Assembly (NCBI GenBank): GCA_005788585.1
Contig: SYBY01000490.1
Coordinates: 1-12,556, forward strand
Length of the DNA stretch: 12,556 nucleotides
Reading direction: 5' to 3'
Origin: Actinomycetota bacterium
GTDB taxonomy: Bacteria; Actinomycetota; Thermoleophilia; Solirubrobacterales; Solirubrobacteraceae
In this document: positions 6,776 to 12,556 of the stretch, piece after piece
How positions within the stretch are numbered: position 1 is the stretch's first letter
Layout of the letters: every line of letters starts with the position of its first letter
Position numbers and translations under genes: made by a program
Notes under the pieces: model-generated
Told to the model about the DNA's origin: nothing
What the model saw: only the letters and a program-made list of their open reading frames with translations
The model's database searches: none

Positions 6776-7609
6776 ATGTCGCAGTCCAACGCCCGGCGCC
6801 GCGCCGCCCTCGCCCATCAGCGTCAGCACGGTGGCACGTACACGCAGGCGCTCCAAGCCGTCACGAGCCCGGCCGGAGCGCTGTACAACCGCATCGGCCA
6901 CGGGTATGCCGCCCGTCGCCGGCCCGATCCGCAGATGGCGGCGCAGCTGTGGGAGGCGCTCGGCGACGCCGTGACCGTGCTGAACGTCGGCGCGGGGACC
7001 GGATCGTACGAGCCGCGCGATCGCGACGTGACCGCGGTCGAGCCTTCGGCGGTCATGCGGGCGCAACGACCCGATGACGCCGCTCCCTGCATCGATGCCG
7101 AGGCCGCTGCGCTGCCCTTCGACGACGCAACGTTCGATGCGGCGATGGCAGTGCTCAGCGACCACCACTGGGCCGATCCCATCGCCGGGTTGCGCGAGAT
7201 GCGACGGGTGGCCCGGCGGGTGGTCGTGCTGCAGTGGGACACGCGGATGCATCCCGAGCCGTTCTGGCTGATCCGCGACTACCTACCCGAGTTCGCGAGC
7301 CTCGCCGAGCAGGGACCGAGCCTGCGCGAGCGCGCCGAGGCGATCGGAGCGCGCATGGTCCCGGTACCGGTCCCCGCCGACTGCCGGGATGCCTTCTTTC
7401 ACGCGTACTGGGCGAGGCCTGAGGCGTACCTGGAGGAGGAGGTGCGGCGCAGCACGTCGGTCTGGGGCCGGCTGGGGAAGCGTGTCGAGCAACGCGCGAT
7501 CATGGCGCTGGCATCGGACCTGCAGACCGGCGTCTGGCCGCGCAGGAACGCCGAGATCCTGGGGCTCGACGCCCTGGACCTGGGCGCGCGGCTGCTGGTT
7601 GCGGAGTGA
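6776..7609 (+). CDS. Class I SAM-dependent methyltransferase with N-terminal extension
   Basis: A 277-residue protein of the methyltransferase type 11 group, probably acting in the cytoplasm on a small molecule. The SAM-binding motif I is VLNVGAGTGS (68-77), the acidic residue after strand 2 is E89 (TAVEPS), and ALPFDDATFDAAM (112-124) is the typical motif II/III stretch. YNRIGHGYAARRRPDP (37-52) is the usual beginning of this family. Residues 1-34 precede it and form a basic helical segment with a GGTYTQAL motif, so the protein carries an extra N-terminal element. No DNA-methyltransferase motif (N/D-P-P-Y/F) is present, so this is not a restriction-modification enzyme despite the neighbouring HNH nuclease. 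The gene appears monocistronic, with its own ribosome site and a hairpin after the stop. Substrate unknown. Confidence 0.88.
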   Translation: MSQSNARRRAALAHQRQHGGTYTQALQAVTSPAGALYNRIGHGYAARRRPDPQMAAQLWEALGDAVTVLNVGAGTGSYEPRDRDVTAVEPSAVMRAQRPDDAAPCIDAEAAALPFDDATFDAAMAVLSDHHWADPIAGLREMRRVARRVVVLQWDTRMHPEPFWLIRDYLPEFASLAEQGPSLRERAEAIGARMVPVPVPADCRDAFFHAYWARPEAYLEEEVRRSTSVWGRLGKRVEQRAIMALASDLQTGVWPRRNAEILGLDALDLGARLLVAE

Positions 7610-7617
7610 ACGTCGCG

Positions 7618-7635
7618 ACGCTCCCGCGGGAGCGT
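7618..7635 (+). terminator. Palindromic hairpin after methyltransferase gene
   Basis: An 18-bp perfect palindrome (ACGCTCCCGCGGGAGCGT) begins 8 bases after the TGA of the methyltransferase gene. It is GC-rich and would fold with a tight loop in RNA. Only TT follows, so it is not a classical T-tract terminator. Its location between two same-strand genes fits termination before the separately regulated HNH gene. It overlaps the next palindrome (7634-7647) by two bases. Confidence 0.5.
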
Positions 7636-7647
7636 TGACGTGTCAAC
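7634..7647. promoter_or_regulatory. GTTGAC-GT-GTCAAC palindrome, possible operator
   Basis: Two perfect 6-bp arms (GTTGAC 7634-7639, GTCAAC 7642-7647) flank GT. It overlaps the terminator-like palindrome and sits 77 bases before the HNH gene start. The TTGACG inside it resembles a -35 box, but no -10 sequence lies 16-18 bases further on. It may be an operator or part of a compound hairpin. Function is inferred only. Confidence 0.3.
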
Positions 7648-7674
7648 CGTCCGAGATTCCGTCCGGACATCGTG

Positions 7675-7688
7675 GGAACATATGTTCG
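7675..7688. promoter_or_regulatory. LexA binding site (SOS box) upstream of HNH gene
   Basis: GAACATATGTTC at 7676-7687 is a perfect 12-bp palindrome with the GAAC-N4-GTTC core of the Gram-positive/actinobacterial SOS box. With flanks it reads GGAACATATGTTCG, matching 13 of 14 positions of the CGAACRNRYGTTCG consensus (the first base differs). It lies 23 bases before the chosen start of the DUF222/HNH gene. A -10-like TATGTT (7681-7686) overlaps its right half and a weak TTCCGT (7657-7662) lies 18 bases further upstream, so LexA bound here should block transcription. SOS boxes are established knowledge for mycobacterial 13E12/DUF222 genes. Confidence 0.75.
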
Positions 7689-7710
7689 TGTATGGAACCG
7701 GGTGGTCACC

Positions 7711-8982
7711 ATGACGCTGGAAGAGCTGGCAGAACAGATCGCAGCATTGGCGGCGGACATCGAGGCCGCGACCTGCCGCTGGCTGGCGCTTGTCGCGGAG
7801 TTCGACCGCAGGGAGGGTTGGGGCCTCGAGGGCTGTGCATCCTGCGCGGCGTGGGTGGCGTGGCGATGCGCCATCGGCCCGCAGGCCGCCAGGGAGCATG
7901 TCCGGGTCGCGCGGCGGCTCCAGGAGCTGCCACGTGTGCAGGATGCCTTCTCTCGCGGGGAGCTCTCGTACTCGAAGGTGCGGGCGATCACGCGTGTTGA
8001 CGGTGTCGTCGACGAGGACGAACTGGTCGAGCTGGCGCGCAACGCCACGGCCGCGCAACTGGACCGGATCGTGCGGTCCTATCGGTCTGCCACCCGGGTC
8101 GAAGCCGACGCTGAGCGCGCGCGCGAGGAGCGCTTCCTCGCGCTCGAGTGGGAGCCCGACGGGTCGCTGCGGGTCCGGGGCAGGTTGCCGGCAGAACAGG
8201 GAGCGCTACTGATGCGGGCCGTCGAGCTCGCGGCCGAGCAGTTGCGGGAAGACGCTTCGGCGGAGGAGCAGTCGTCCACAGAGGGGCACAGCACCGTTCC
8301 GGCCGGCGCACGACGGGCCGACGCGCTGGCGACGATCGCCGATCAGGCGCTCGCCGGACCGGGCGCGGGGCGCACCGGCGGGGACCGGGTGCAGCTCGTG
8401 GTCCACGTCGATGCCGTGGCGCTGTGCGAGGGAGACGGGCATGACGACGCTCGGCGCGAGCTCGAACACGGCCCGGTCTTGACGCGAGGGGCCGCGCGGC
8501 GGTTGGCCTGCGACAGCGCGGTCGTGCAGATCGCCGAGCGTGATGGCGAGCCTCTCTCGGTGGGGCGCAAGACCCGCAGGATCCCGCCAGCGCTCCGGCG
8601 CGCGCTGCGGGCTCGCGACAACGGATGCCGGTTCCCCGGCTGCACCAATCACCGATACGTCGACGCCCACCACATCCGGCATTGGGCGGACGGCGGTCCG
8701 ACGGATCTGGACAACCTCGTCCACCTCTGCGGGCATCACCACCGTCTACTGCACGAGGGCGGCTACTCCGTGCGACCAGGTGCCGGCGGTGCGTTCGAGT
8801 TCCGCACCCCGGGCGGGCGTGTCCTGCGCGACCAGCCGCGGGTCCGACGCCGCGACGGGTGCGACCCGGCACTCCCGCGTGCCCGGGCAGGAGCGCGGCT
8901 GCAGATCCTGCATGACCGCCTCGACCTGGACCTCGCGACCGGGGCGATGATCTCCATCGCCCCGCCGGTCGATTCGGGATGA
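7711..8982 (+). CDS. DUF222 / HNH endonuclease (13E12-repeat family)
   Basis: A 423-residue protein with an N-terminal DUF222 (13E12) domain, about residues 1-285, that includes VARRLQELPRVQDAFSRG and LSYSKVRAITRV, the family's most recognisable segment. The C-terminal HNH nuclease domain is at about 293-350. All expected residues are present: C306 and C311, H320/H321 (VDAHHI), N335 (LDNLVHLC), C340 and H342-H344 (CGHHHRLLH), so it looks catalytically intact with a Cys-based zinc site. The ATG at 7711 is preferred because the in-frame GTG at 7672 lies at the edge of the SOS box and would put that operator inside the coding sequence. The ribosome site is weak (GGGTGG, 7700-7705). The target is unknown; the family is abundant and often multicopy in actinobacteria. 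Damage-inducible expression is inferred from the box. Confidence 0.9.
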   Translation: MTLEELAEQIAALAADIEAATCRWLALVAEFDRREGWGLEGCASCAAWVAWRCAIGPQAAREHVRVARRLQELPRVQDAFSRGELSYSKVRAITRVDGVVDEDELVELARNATAAQLDRIVRSYRSATRVEADAERAREERFLALEWEPDGSLRVRGRLPAEQGALLMRAVELAAEQLREDASAEEQSSTEGHSTVPAGARRADALATIADQALAGPGAGRTGGDRVQLVVHVDAVALCEGDGHDDARRELEHGPVLTRGAARRLACDSAVVQIAERDGEPLSVGRKTRRIPPALRRALRARDNGCRFPGCTNHRYVDAHHIRHWADGGPTDLDNLVHLCGHHHRLLHEGGYSVRPGAGGAFEFRTPGGRVLRDQPRVRRRDGCDPALPRARAGARLQILHDRLDLDLATGAMISIAPPVDSG

Positions 8983-8995
8983 GCGCCGGTGCTCA
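8980..8995. terminator. Stop-codon hairpin between convergent genes
   Basis: TGAGC (8980-8984) and GCTCA (8991-8995) are inverted around GCCGGT. The TGA of the HNH gene is the outer part of the left arm and the TGA of the minus-strand kinase gene is the outer part of the right arm. The genes are only 10 bases apart, so this is the only space for a shared terminator. The stem is short (5 bp plus a possible G-T pair), so it would be weak. Confidence 0.35.
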
Positions 8996-9907
8996 GGGGG
9001 CGGGGAGTGCCTGCACCGACGCGAGGTCGTATGTCCCCGCGTCGCTGCCCAGGCCGCCCGCGACCTGCGACGCCGTGGCGCACCCCAAGCGCGCGGCGTC
9101 TGCCGGAGTCAGGTCCAGCGACAGCCCGCGCAGGAACCCGGCGCTGAACGCGTCGCCGCAGCCGGTGGTGTCGATGACGTCGACGGGGAAGGCCGGGACC
9201 TCCGCCACGCTGTCGCCGGTCACGACCACCGCGCCGTCGGCGCCCCGCGTGGCCGCGACGCCACCGACGCCACGCGCGAGCAGCGCTCGGCAGCCCGCCA
9301 CCAGGTCGGTCTCGCCCGTGAAGCCCAGGACCTGCTCGTCGTTGGGCAGCAACCAGTCGAGGTGGGGGAGCGCGCCGCCGATCCACTCGAGGATGCCGGG
9401 GTCGCCCGGGGCGAGGATGTCGGCGGACGTGACGAGGCCGCGATCGCGCGCGCGGCTCAGCACCTGCGCGGCGACCTCGCCGCCCATGAACTCCGGGCCG
9501 CCGAGGTGCAGGAAGGTCGCATCGGCGAGCGCCTCGTCGGGCACGTCGTCCGGACCCGCGGAGGCGTTGGCGCCGACGACGTGGAACGCCGGGCGGTCAC
9601 CGTTGGGCCGGATGGGCAGGACGCTCGCCGACGTCTGGGCGTCCTCGACGCGCCGCAGGAGCGAGACGTCGATGCCCTCGCGCTCGAGGAGCGACAGCAG
9701 CATGTCCCCGGCGGCGTCGGTGCCGACGGCGCCCGCGCTCCACACCGTCGCCCCCAGCCGTGCGAGCACGACGGCGGTCCCGCCGGCCGAGCCCGCGGCC
9801 GTCAGCCGGATCTGGTCGACGAGCTGCCCGCCCTGGCCCTCGGGGATCTCCTCGACGGGCCGGACGAGGACGTCCAGGACATGCACTCCCAGCGCGATCG
9901 CGCGCAT
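8993..9907 (-). CDS. PfkB/ribokinase-family carbohydrate kinase
   Basis: A 304-residue cytoplasmic sugar kinase that would transfer phosphate from ATP to a sugar or nucleoside hydroxyl. The N-terminal glycine motif is AAGSAGGTAVVLARLG (37-52; the family usually has Gly-Gly-Asn-Ala, here Thr replaces Asn), followed by VWSAGAVGTDAAGD. The C-terminal signature is DTTGCGDAF (246-254), with catalytic base D252 and the anion hole, and TRGADG (220-225) precedes it. Cys replaces the usual Ala in DTTGAGD. Length is normal. ATG 9907 comes one base after the aldolase stop, and the GAGGAG at 9918-9913, which codes the aldolase's last glutamates, serves as its ribosome site, so the two are translationally coupled. 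The substrate cannot be fixed from sequence. Confidence 0.92.
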   Translation of the reverse strand: MRAIALGVHVLDVLVRPVEEIPEGQGGQLVDQIRLTAAGSAGGTAVVLARLGATVWSAGAVGTDAAGDMLLSLLEREGIDVSLLRRVEDAQTSASVLPIRPNGDRPAFHVVGANASAGPDDVPDEALADATFLHLGGPEFMGGEVAAQVLSRARDRGLVTSADILAPGDPGILEWIGGALPHLDWLLPNDEQVLGFTGETDLVAGCRALLARGVGGVAATRGADGAVVVTGDSVAEVPAFPVDVIDTTGCGDAFSAGFLRGLSLDLTPADAARLGCATASQVAGGLGSDAGTYDLASVQALPAP

Positions 9908-9908
9908 C

Positions 9909-10562
9909 TCACTCCTCTTCGGCCGGGCGGGTCGCGCCGTAGCCGGTCGTGGTCACCTGCTCGACGACGGCCTGGACCGCGGCGTCGTCGAGGACGCGCG
10001 GCGTTCCGACCTGGGCCGCCCGCCAGTAGACCGTGCACGCCCACTCCAGCAGTTCGGTGGCGCGCAGCGCGGTGGCCAGGTCGGGACCGTGGGTCACCGC
10101 GCCGTGGTTGGCCATGAGCGCCGCGAGCCGGCCCTCCAGCGCGTCGAGGACGCCCGCCGCCAGCTCGGGCGTGCCGAACGTCGCGTAGGGCGCCACGCGG
10201 ACCCCGCCACCCAGGCCGAGCATCTCGTAGTGGACGAGCGGCAGCTCGTCGAGGACGCAGGCCAGGGCGGTCGCCATCGGCGCGTGCGTATGCACGACGG
10301 CGCCGGACTCAAAGCGGCGGTACACGCCGAGGTGCAGGCTGAGCTCCGACGTCGGCGCCAGCGCGCCGAAGCGCACGGCGCCCTCGATGTCGACGACGGG
10401 CACGTCGGCGGCCTGAAGCTCGCCGAGGACGGCCCCCGTCGGCGAGACCGCCACGAGGTCGTCGCACCTCACGCTGAGGTTGCCGTTCGTCGCCGAGACG
10501 AGCCCGGCGGCGGCGAGCCTCCGGGCCGCAGCGGCGACCTGTTCGCGTTCGCGTTCGAGCAT
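9909..10562 (-). CDS. Class II aldolase/adducin family (FucA/AraD-like)
   Basis: A 217-residue zinc aldolase or epimerase of the L-fuculose-phosphate aldolase / L-ribulose-5-phosphate epimerase superfamily. Phosphate- and substrate-binding motifs are NGNLSVR (26-32) and SPTG (40-43). The catalytic acid is E73 in PTSELSLH, and zinc ligands are H91 and H93 (VVHTHAP) with H153 (ANHGA). These positions almost coincide with those of E. coli FucA (E73, H92, H94, H155), so aldolase activity giving DHAP plus an aldehyde is more likely than an adducin-like role. It is 24 bases after the flippase stop and coupled to the PfkB kinase. Possible roles are disposal of 5-deoxyribose-type sugars, fuculose/rhamnulose-like sugars, or tetronate metabolism. 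No isomerase is in the window to decide. Its ribosome site is weak. Confidence 0.92.
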   Translation of the reverse strand: MLEREREQVAAAARRLAAAGLVSATNGNLSVRCDDLVAVSPTGAVLGELQAADVPVVDIEGAVRFGALAPTSELSLHLGVYRRFESGAVVHTHAPMATALACVLDELPLVHYEMLGLGGGVRVAPYATFGTPELAAGVLDALEGRLAALMANHGAVTHGPDLATALRATELLEWACTVYWRAAQVGTPRVLDDAAVQAVVEQVTTTGYGATRPAEEE

Positions 10563-10586
10563 ACGCCGTCGAGTGTACGGAACCGT

Positions 10587-11891
10587 TCAGTCGTGCGCGG
10601 TGGCGGCCGCCTCGGGGGCCGGCCTGAGGCGGTAGACCACGGTGAGCAGGGCGCAGAGCAGCCCGGCGGCGAGGGCGTAGCCCAGCTCGGCCCGCAGGAC
10701 CTCGTCGTCGACGATCGGCGCGAACATCCACACCATGAACGCGACGCCCGCGATCGCCCACGCGACCGCCGCCTCCCGTGCGTGGCCGCGCGCCAGTGCC
10801 GCCTGGTTCAGCGTGCCGCCCGCGAGATGCAGGCCCATGCCGACCGCGACGATCGCCAGGCCGACCCGGCTCCAGTCGTAGTCGAGGTCGAAGAGCAGGT
10901 CCATCGCGAACGGCCCGACGGCCGCGAGCCCGATGGCGACGGCCGCAGCGAACCCCGCGATCGCCAGCACCGTGACGCGGATCGCCTTGGAGAACTCCCC
11001 GCCGTCCTCGGTGGCGTTCAGCCCGGCGAGGTGGGGGAGCAGGGAGCCCTGGATCGCCTGGAAGAGCTGCAAAGGCGCGCGGGCGATGAGCAGGATGCTG
11101 AAGACGATGCCCGCCAGCGCGGCGTCGGAGCTCGTGATGTCCACGGCGATGACCGCGCCGTTGATGAGCGTCTGCTCGGCGGCCATGACGACGAGGACCG
11201 CGGCCGCGAACCCGATCCCGTGGCGCAGCGACAGCCCGCCCTCCGCTTCCTGGACCGCGTCCTGGGAGACCGGCGGGTCATTGCGGCTGAACGCCAGCGG
11301 CACGACGATCAGCGACACGCACGGCGCGGCGACCATCCCGATCGCGACCGCGGTCTGCCCGGACGCCAGCCCGAGCACGACGGCCAGCGCGAAGAGCACC
11401 CGGGTCGTGGCCTCCAGGAAGACCAGCCCGCCGTACAGCTCGAAGCGCTGGTGCCCGGCCAGCCAGCCGCGCGCGAAGTAGCTGGCCGCGTAGGCCAGGA
11501 CCGCGGCGACGAGGATCCAGTACAGCGACTCCGAGCCGTCGAGCAGGTCGTCCTGGATCGGGCCGCGCAGGGCGAGCGCGGCGACGAGGAACAGCGCCGC
11601 GAACGCGGTCTGGATCAGCAGCGGCTCGCGCAGCGGGTGTGACCCGTGGCCCAGTGCCCGCCGCTCGGCGATCGTCCGCGACAGCAGCTGCTCGATCGGC
11701 CGGTACAGGACCGTGACGACCACGAAGAGGACCGACCACAGGATGCTGATCCGCGAGTACTCGTCGGGCGTCAGCCCGTGCGAGGCCAGGGAGAAGTACG
11801 CGAAGGTGACGACGCCCGTCAGCGCGATGCCGACGGAGAGGATCCTCGCCCCGGCTCCATAGCCGCGGCGAGGGGCGTCCTGGTCAGCCAA
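10587..11891 (-). CDS. Polysaccharide flippase-like membrane protein (MOP/Wzx type)
   Basis: A 434-residue protein with about twelve predicted helices spread along its whole length (starting near residues 17, 48, 90, 124, 155, 182, 226, 258, 303, 340, 372 and 405), in the style of oligosaccharide flippases of the MOP superfamily. These move lipid-linked glycan units across the cytoplasmic membrane. Supporting features are an early helix followed by LTPDEYSRISILWSV, the basic RPIEQLLSRTIAERR loop, and LFQAIQGSLLPHLAGL (275-290) in the middle. The family is recognised by topology and style, not by a strict motif. The start is TTG 11891, overlapping the methyltransferase stop by 8 bases. No strong ribosome site is visible, so it probably depends on coupling. 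The neighbouring methyltransferase supports a glycan role. Confidence 0.75.
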   Translation of the reverse strand: MADQDAPRRGYGAGARILSVGIALTGVVTFAYFSLASHGLTPDEYSRISILWSVLFVVVTVLYRPIEQLLSRTIAERRALGHGSHPLREPLLIQTAFAALFLVAALALRGPIQDDLLDGSESLYWILVAAVLAYAASYFARGWLAGHQRFELYGGLVFLEATTRVLFALAVVLGLASGQTAVAIGMVAAPCVSLIVVPLAFSRNDPPVSQDAVQEAEGGLSLRHGIGFAAAVLVVMAAEQTLINGAVIAVDITSSDAALAGIVFSILLIARAPLQLFQAIQGSLLPHLAGLNATEDGGEFSKAIRVTVLAIAGFAAAVAIGLAAVGPFAMDLLFDLDYDWSRVGLAIVAVGMGLHLAGGTLNQAALARGHAREAAVAWAIAGVAFMVWMFAPIVDDEVLRAELGYALAAGLLCALLTVVYRLRPAPEAAATAHD

Positions 11892-12513
11892 GCCGGACGA
11901 GCAGCATGGTCCAGGGGAACGGCGACCGTGCCTCGACGACCTCGCCGTGCTGGCTCAGCAGCTTGATGAACGAGCGCTTGGACCAGTGGTTGAGGTGCCC
12001 GGGGGTGTTCCCGAGGTCCTTGATGTACGCCCCGCGCGCCATGTTCAGCATGCGCCACATCGGCTCGCGCGGCACGCTGACCAGCAGATGCCCGGACGCG
12101 ACACGCGCCATCTCGGCGACCGTGTGCTCAGGATCGGGCACGTGCTCGAGGACCTCGATCGCCGTGGCGACGTCGAACTCGTTGTCCTCGAACGGCATGT
12201 TCTCGGCCTTCAAGATCTTGTACTCGAGGTTCGGCGCGGTGCGCTGCTCCCAGAACGACTTCAGCGTCGGGTCGTCGAGATCGATGCCTACGACGCGCTT
12301 GTCGCTGAGCTGCTGCGCCCACTGGTGCGTGTGGTGCGCCTCACCACAGCCGACGTCCAGCAGGGACGCCGGCGCCGCCTGCGTGAACAGGTCGTCGAGC
12401 GCCCGCTCGAAGCCCGCCTGCAGCCGCTTGGCCACCGGGTTGGTCGTGTTGTACTTGTCGTACGTGTTGCCGGTGACCGTGCCCTCGGCATCGACGGTGA
12501 CGGTGGGACTCAT
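11884..12513 (-). CDS. Class I SAM-dependent methyltransferase (glycan-cluster type)
   Basis: A 209-residue methyltransferase type 11. Motif I is LLDVGCGEA (51-59), where the usual glycine after GCGE is Ala followed by His-His. The acidic residue after strand 2 is D78 (VVGIDLDD), and MPFEDNEFDVATAIEVLEHVPDP (106-128) is the classic motif II/III region. VPREPMW (147-153) and NTPGHLNHWSKRSF (169-182) are seen in methyltransferases of polysaccharide and lipid-glycan loci. ATG 12513 overlaps the TGA of the preceding gene (ATGA), and its own stop overlaps the flippase start by 8 bases, so all three are co-translated. It probably methylates a sugar or lipid-linked intermediate before export; this is inferred from the flippase. 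Confidence 0.9.
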   Translation of the reverse strand: MSPTVTVDAEGTVTGNTYDKYNTTNPVAKRLQAGFERALDDLFTQAAPASLLDVGCGEAHHTHQWAQQLSDKRVVGIDLDDPTLKSFWEQRTAPNLEYKILKAENMPFEDNEFDVATAIEVLEHVPDPEHTVAEMARVASGHLLVSVPREPMWRMLNMARGAYIKDLGNTPGHLNHWSKRSFIKLLSQHGEVVEARSPFPWTMLLVRLG

Positions 12514-12556
12514 AGCTTGATGGCCTCGCGCTCCTCGGTCTTGCCCGTCGCGCCGC
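12510..12556 (-). CDS. 3' end of an unidentified upstream gene (partial)
   Basis: Read on minus from 12554, the frame gives GATGKTEEREAIKL and then TGA at 12512-12510, overlapping the methyltransferase ATG by four bases. The overlap is the typical sign of a real upstream operon member. Fourteen residues are too few for identification. A glycosyltransferase would fit the context, but nothing in the sequence shows it. Confidence 0.55.
   Translation of the reverse strand, partial: GATGKTEEREAIKL

Larger units (their letters stand above)
7610..7710 (+). promoter_or_regulatory. Spacer and promoter region of the HNH gene
   Basis: This 101-base spacer holds, in order, the terminator-like palindrome, the GTTGAC palindrome, a 12-base-period direct repeat (CCGTCCG at 7647-7653 and 7659-7665), a small palindrome GTCCGGAC (7661-7668), and the SOS box. 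It is more AT-containing near 7676-7694 than anything around it, as expected for a promoter. I find no small gene in it. Confidence 0.5.

Noticed and set aside
6522..6789. Upstream extension of the RTX-like gene to 6789
   Set aside because: The extra residues have no conserved look, would bury the signal peptide, and overlap the methyltransferase ribosome site on the other strand.
7672..7710. GTG at 7672 as the HNH start
   Set aside because: It would put the SOS box and the likely promoter inside the coding region and adds residues not typical of the family; ATG 7711 begins a normal DUF222 N-terminus.
6776..8982. Methyltransferase beside an HNH nuclease as a restriction-modification pair
   Set aside because: The methyltransferase lacks DNA-methylase motifs and looks like a small-molecule enzyme. 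A hairpin and a separate SOS promoter lie between the genes, and DUF222/HNH proteins are not known as restriction enzymes.
8979..11642. An 887-codon plus-strand open frame opposite the kinase, aldolase and flippase genes
   Set aside because: It runs antisense to three genes with clear motifs and coupled starts. Long stop-free antisense frames are common in such GC-rich coding DNA; its composition (Arg, Pro, Asp, Glu) is artefactual.

Overview
The window is very GC-rich with strongly G/C-biased third codon positions, GTG and TTG starts, a DUF222/HNH (13E12-type) endonuclease gene, a NarL-type two-component system next to a MacB/FtsX ABC cassette, and an Asp/Gly-rich haemolysin-type calcium-binding protein with Cys-Gly-Pro-Gly ... 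Asp-Cys-Glu end motifs. Together these point to a high-GC actinobacterium. Class Thermoleophilia (Solirubrobacterales-like) is my best guess, but that is inference from gene style and not from a marker gene.

Layout. (1) Positions 1-5170, plus strand: a tightly packed operon made of the last codons of a sensor histidine kinase, a NarL/LuxR-type response regulator, an ABC ATPase, a large FtsX/MacB-type permease and an AI-2E/PerM-family membrane protein. Genes overlap or are separated by at most 24 bases. (2) 5167-6522, minus strand: a secreted RTX-like protein converging on the operon. Its stop codon overlaps that of the PerM-like gene inside a perfect 12-bp inverted repeat, so both proteins end in the same Glu-Ile-Val-Leu codons. 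(3) 6523-6775: a non-coding divergent region with nested inverted repeats. (4) 6776-7609, plus: a class I methyltransferase with an unusual N-terminal extension. (5) 7610-7710: a palindrome-rich spacer with a terminator-like hairpin and a near-perfect LexA (SOS) box. (6) 7711-8982, plus: the DUF222/HNH endonuclease. (7) 8993-12556, minus: a second operon, read from the right edge, made of the 3' end of an unknown gene, a SAM methyltransferase, a polysaccharide-type flippase, a zinc class II aldolase and a PfkB sugar kinase. Its end converges on the HNH gene at a small hairpin built from the two stop codons.

How the genes may work together. The kinase and regulator probably control the ABC transporter beside them, the usual arrangement for envelope-stress or antimicrobial-peptide cassettes. 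The minus-strand operon combines surface-glycan functions (methyltransferase, flippase) with a translationally coupled aldolase/kinase pair that could phosphorylate a sugar and cleave it, or supply a sugar precursor. The HNH gene is probably DNA-damage inducible through its SOS box. No mobile element, CRISPR array, tRNA or rRNA was seen. The most distinctive features are the symmetric coding hairpins at the two convergent gene ends and the SOS box. I saw no single gene cluster that is clearly a new system.
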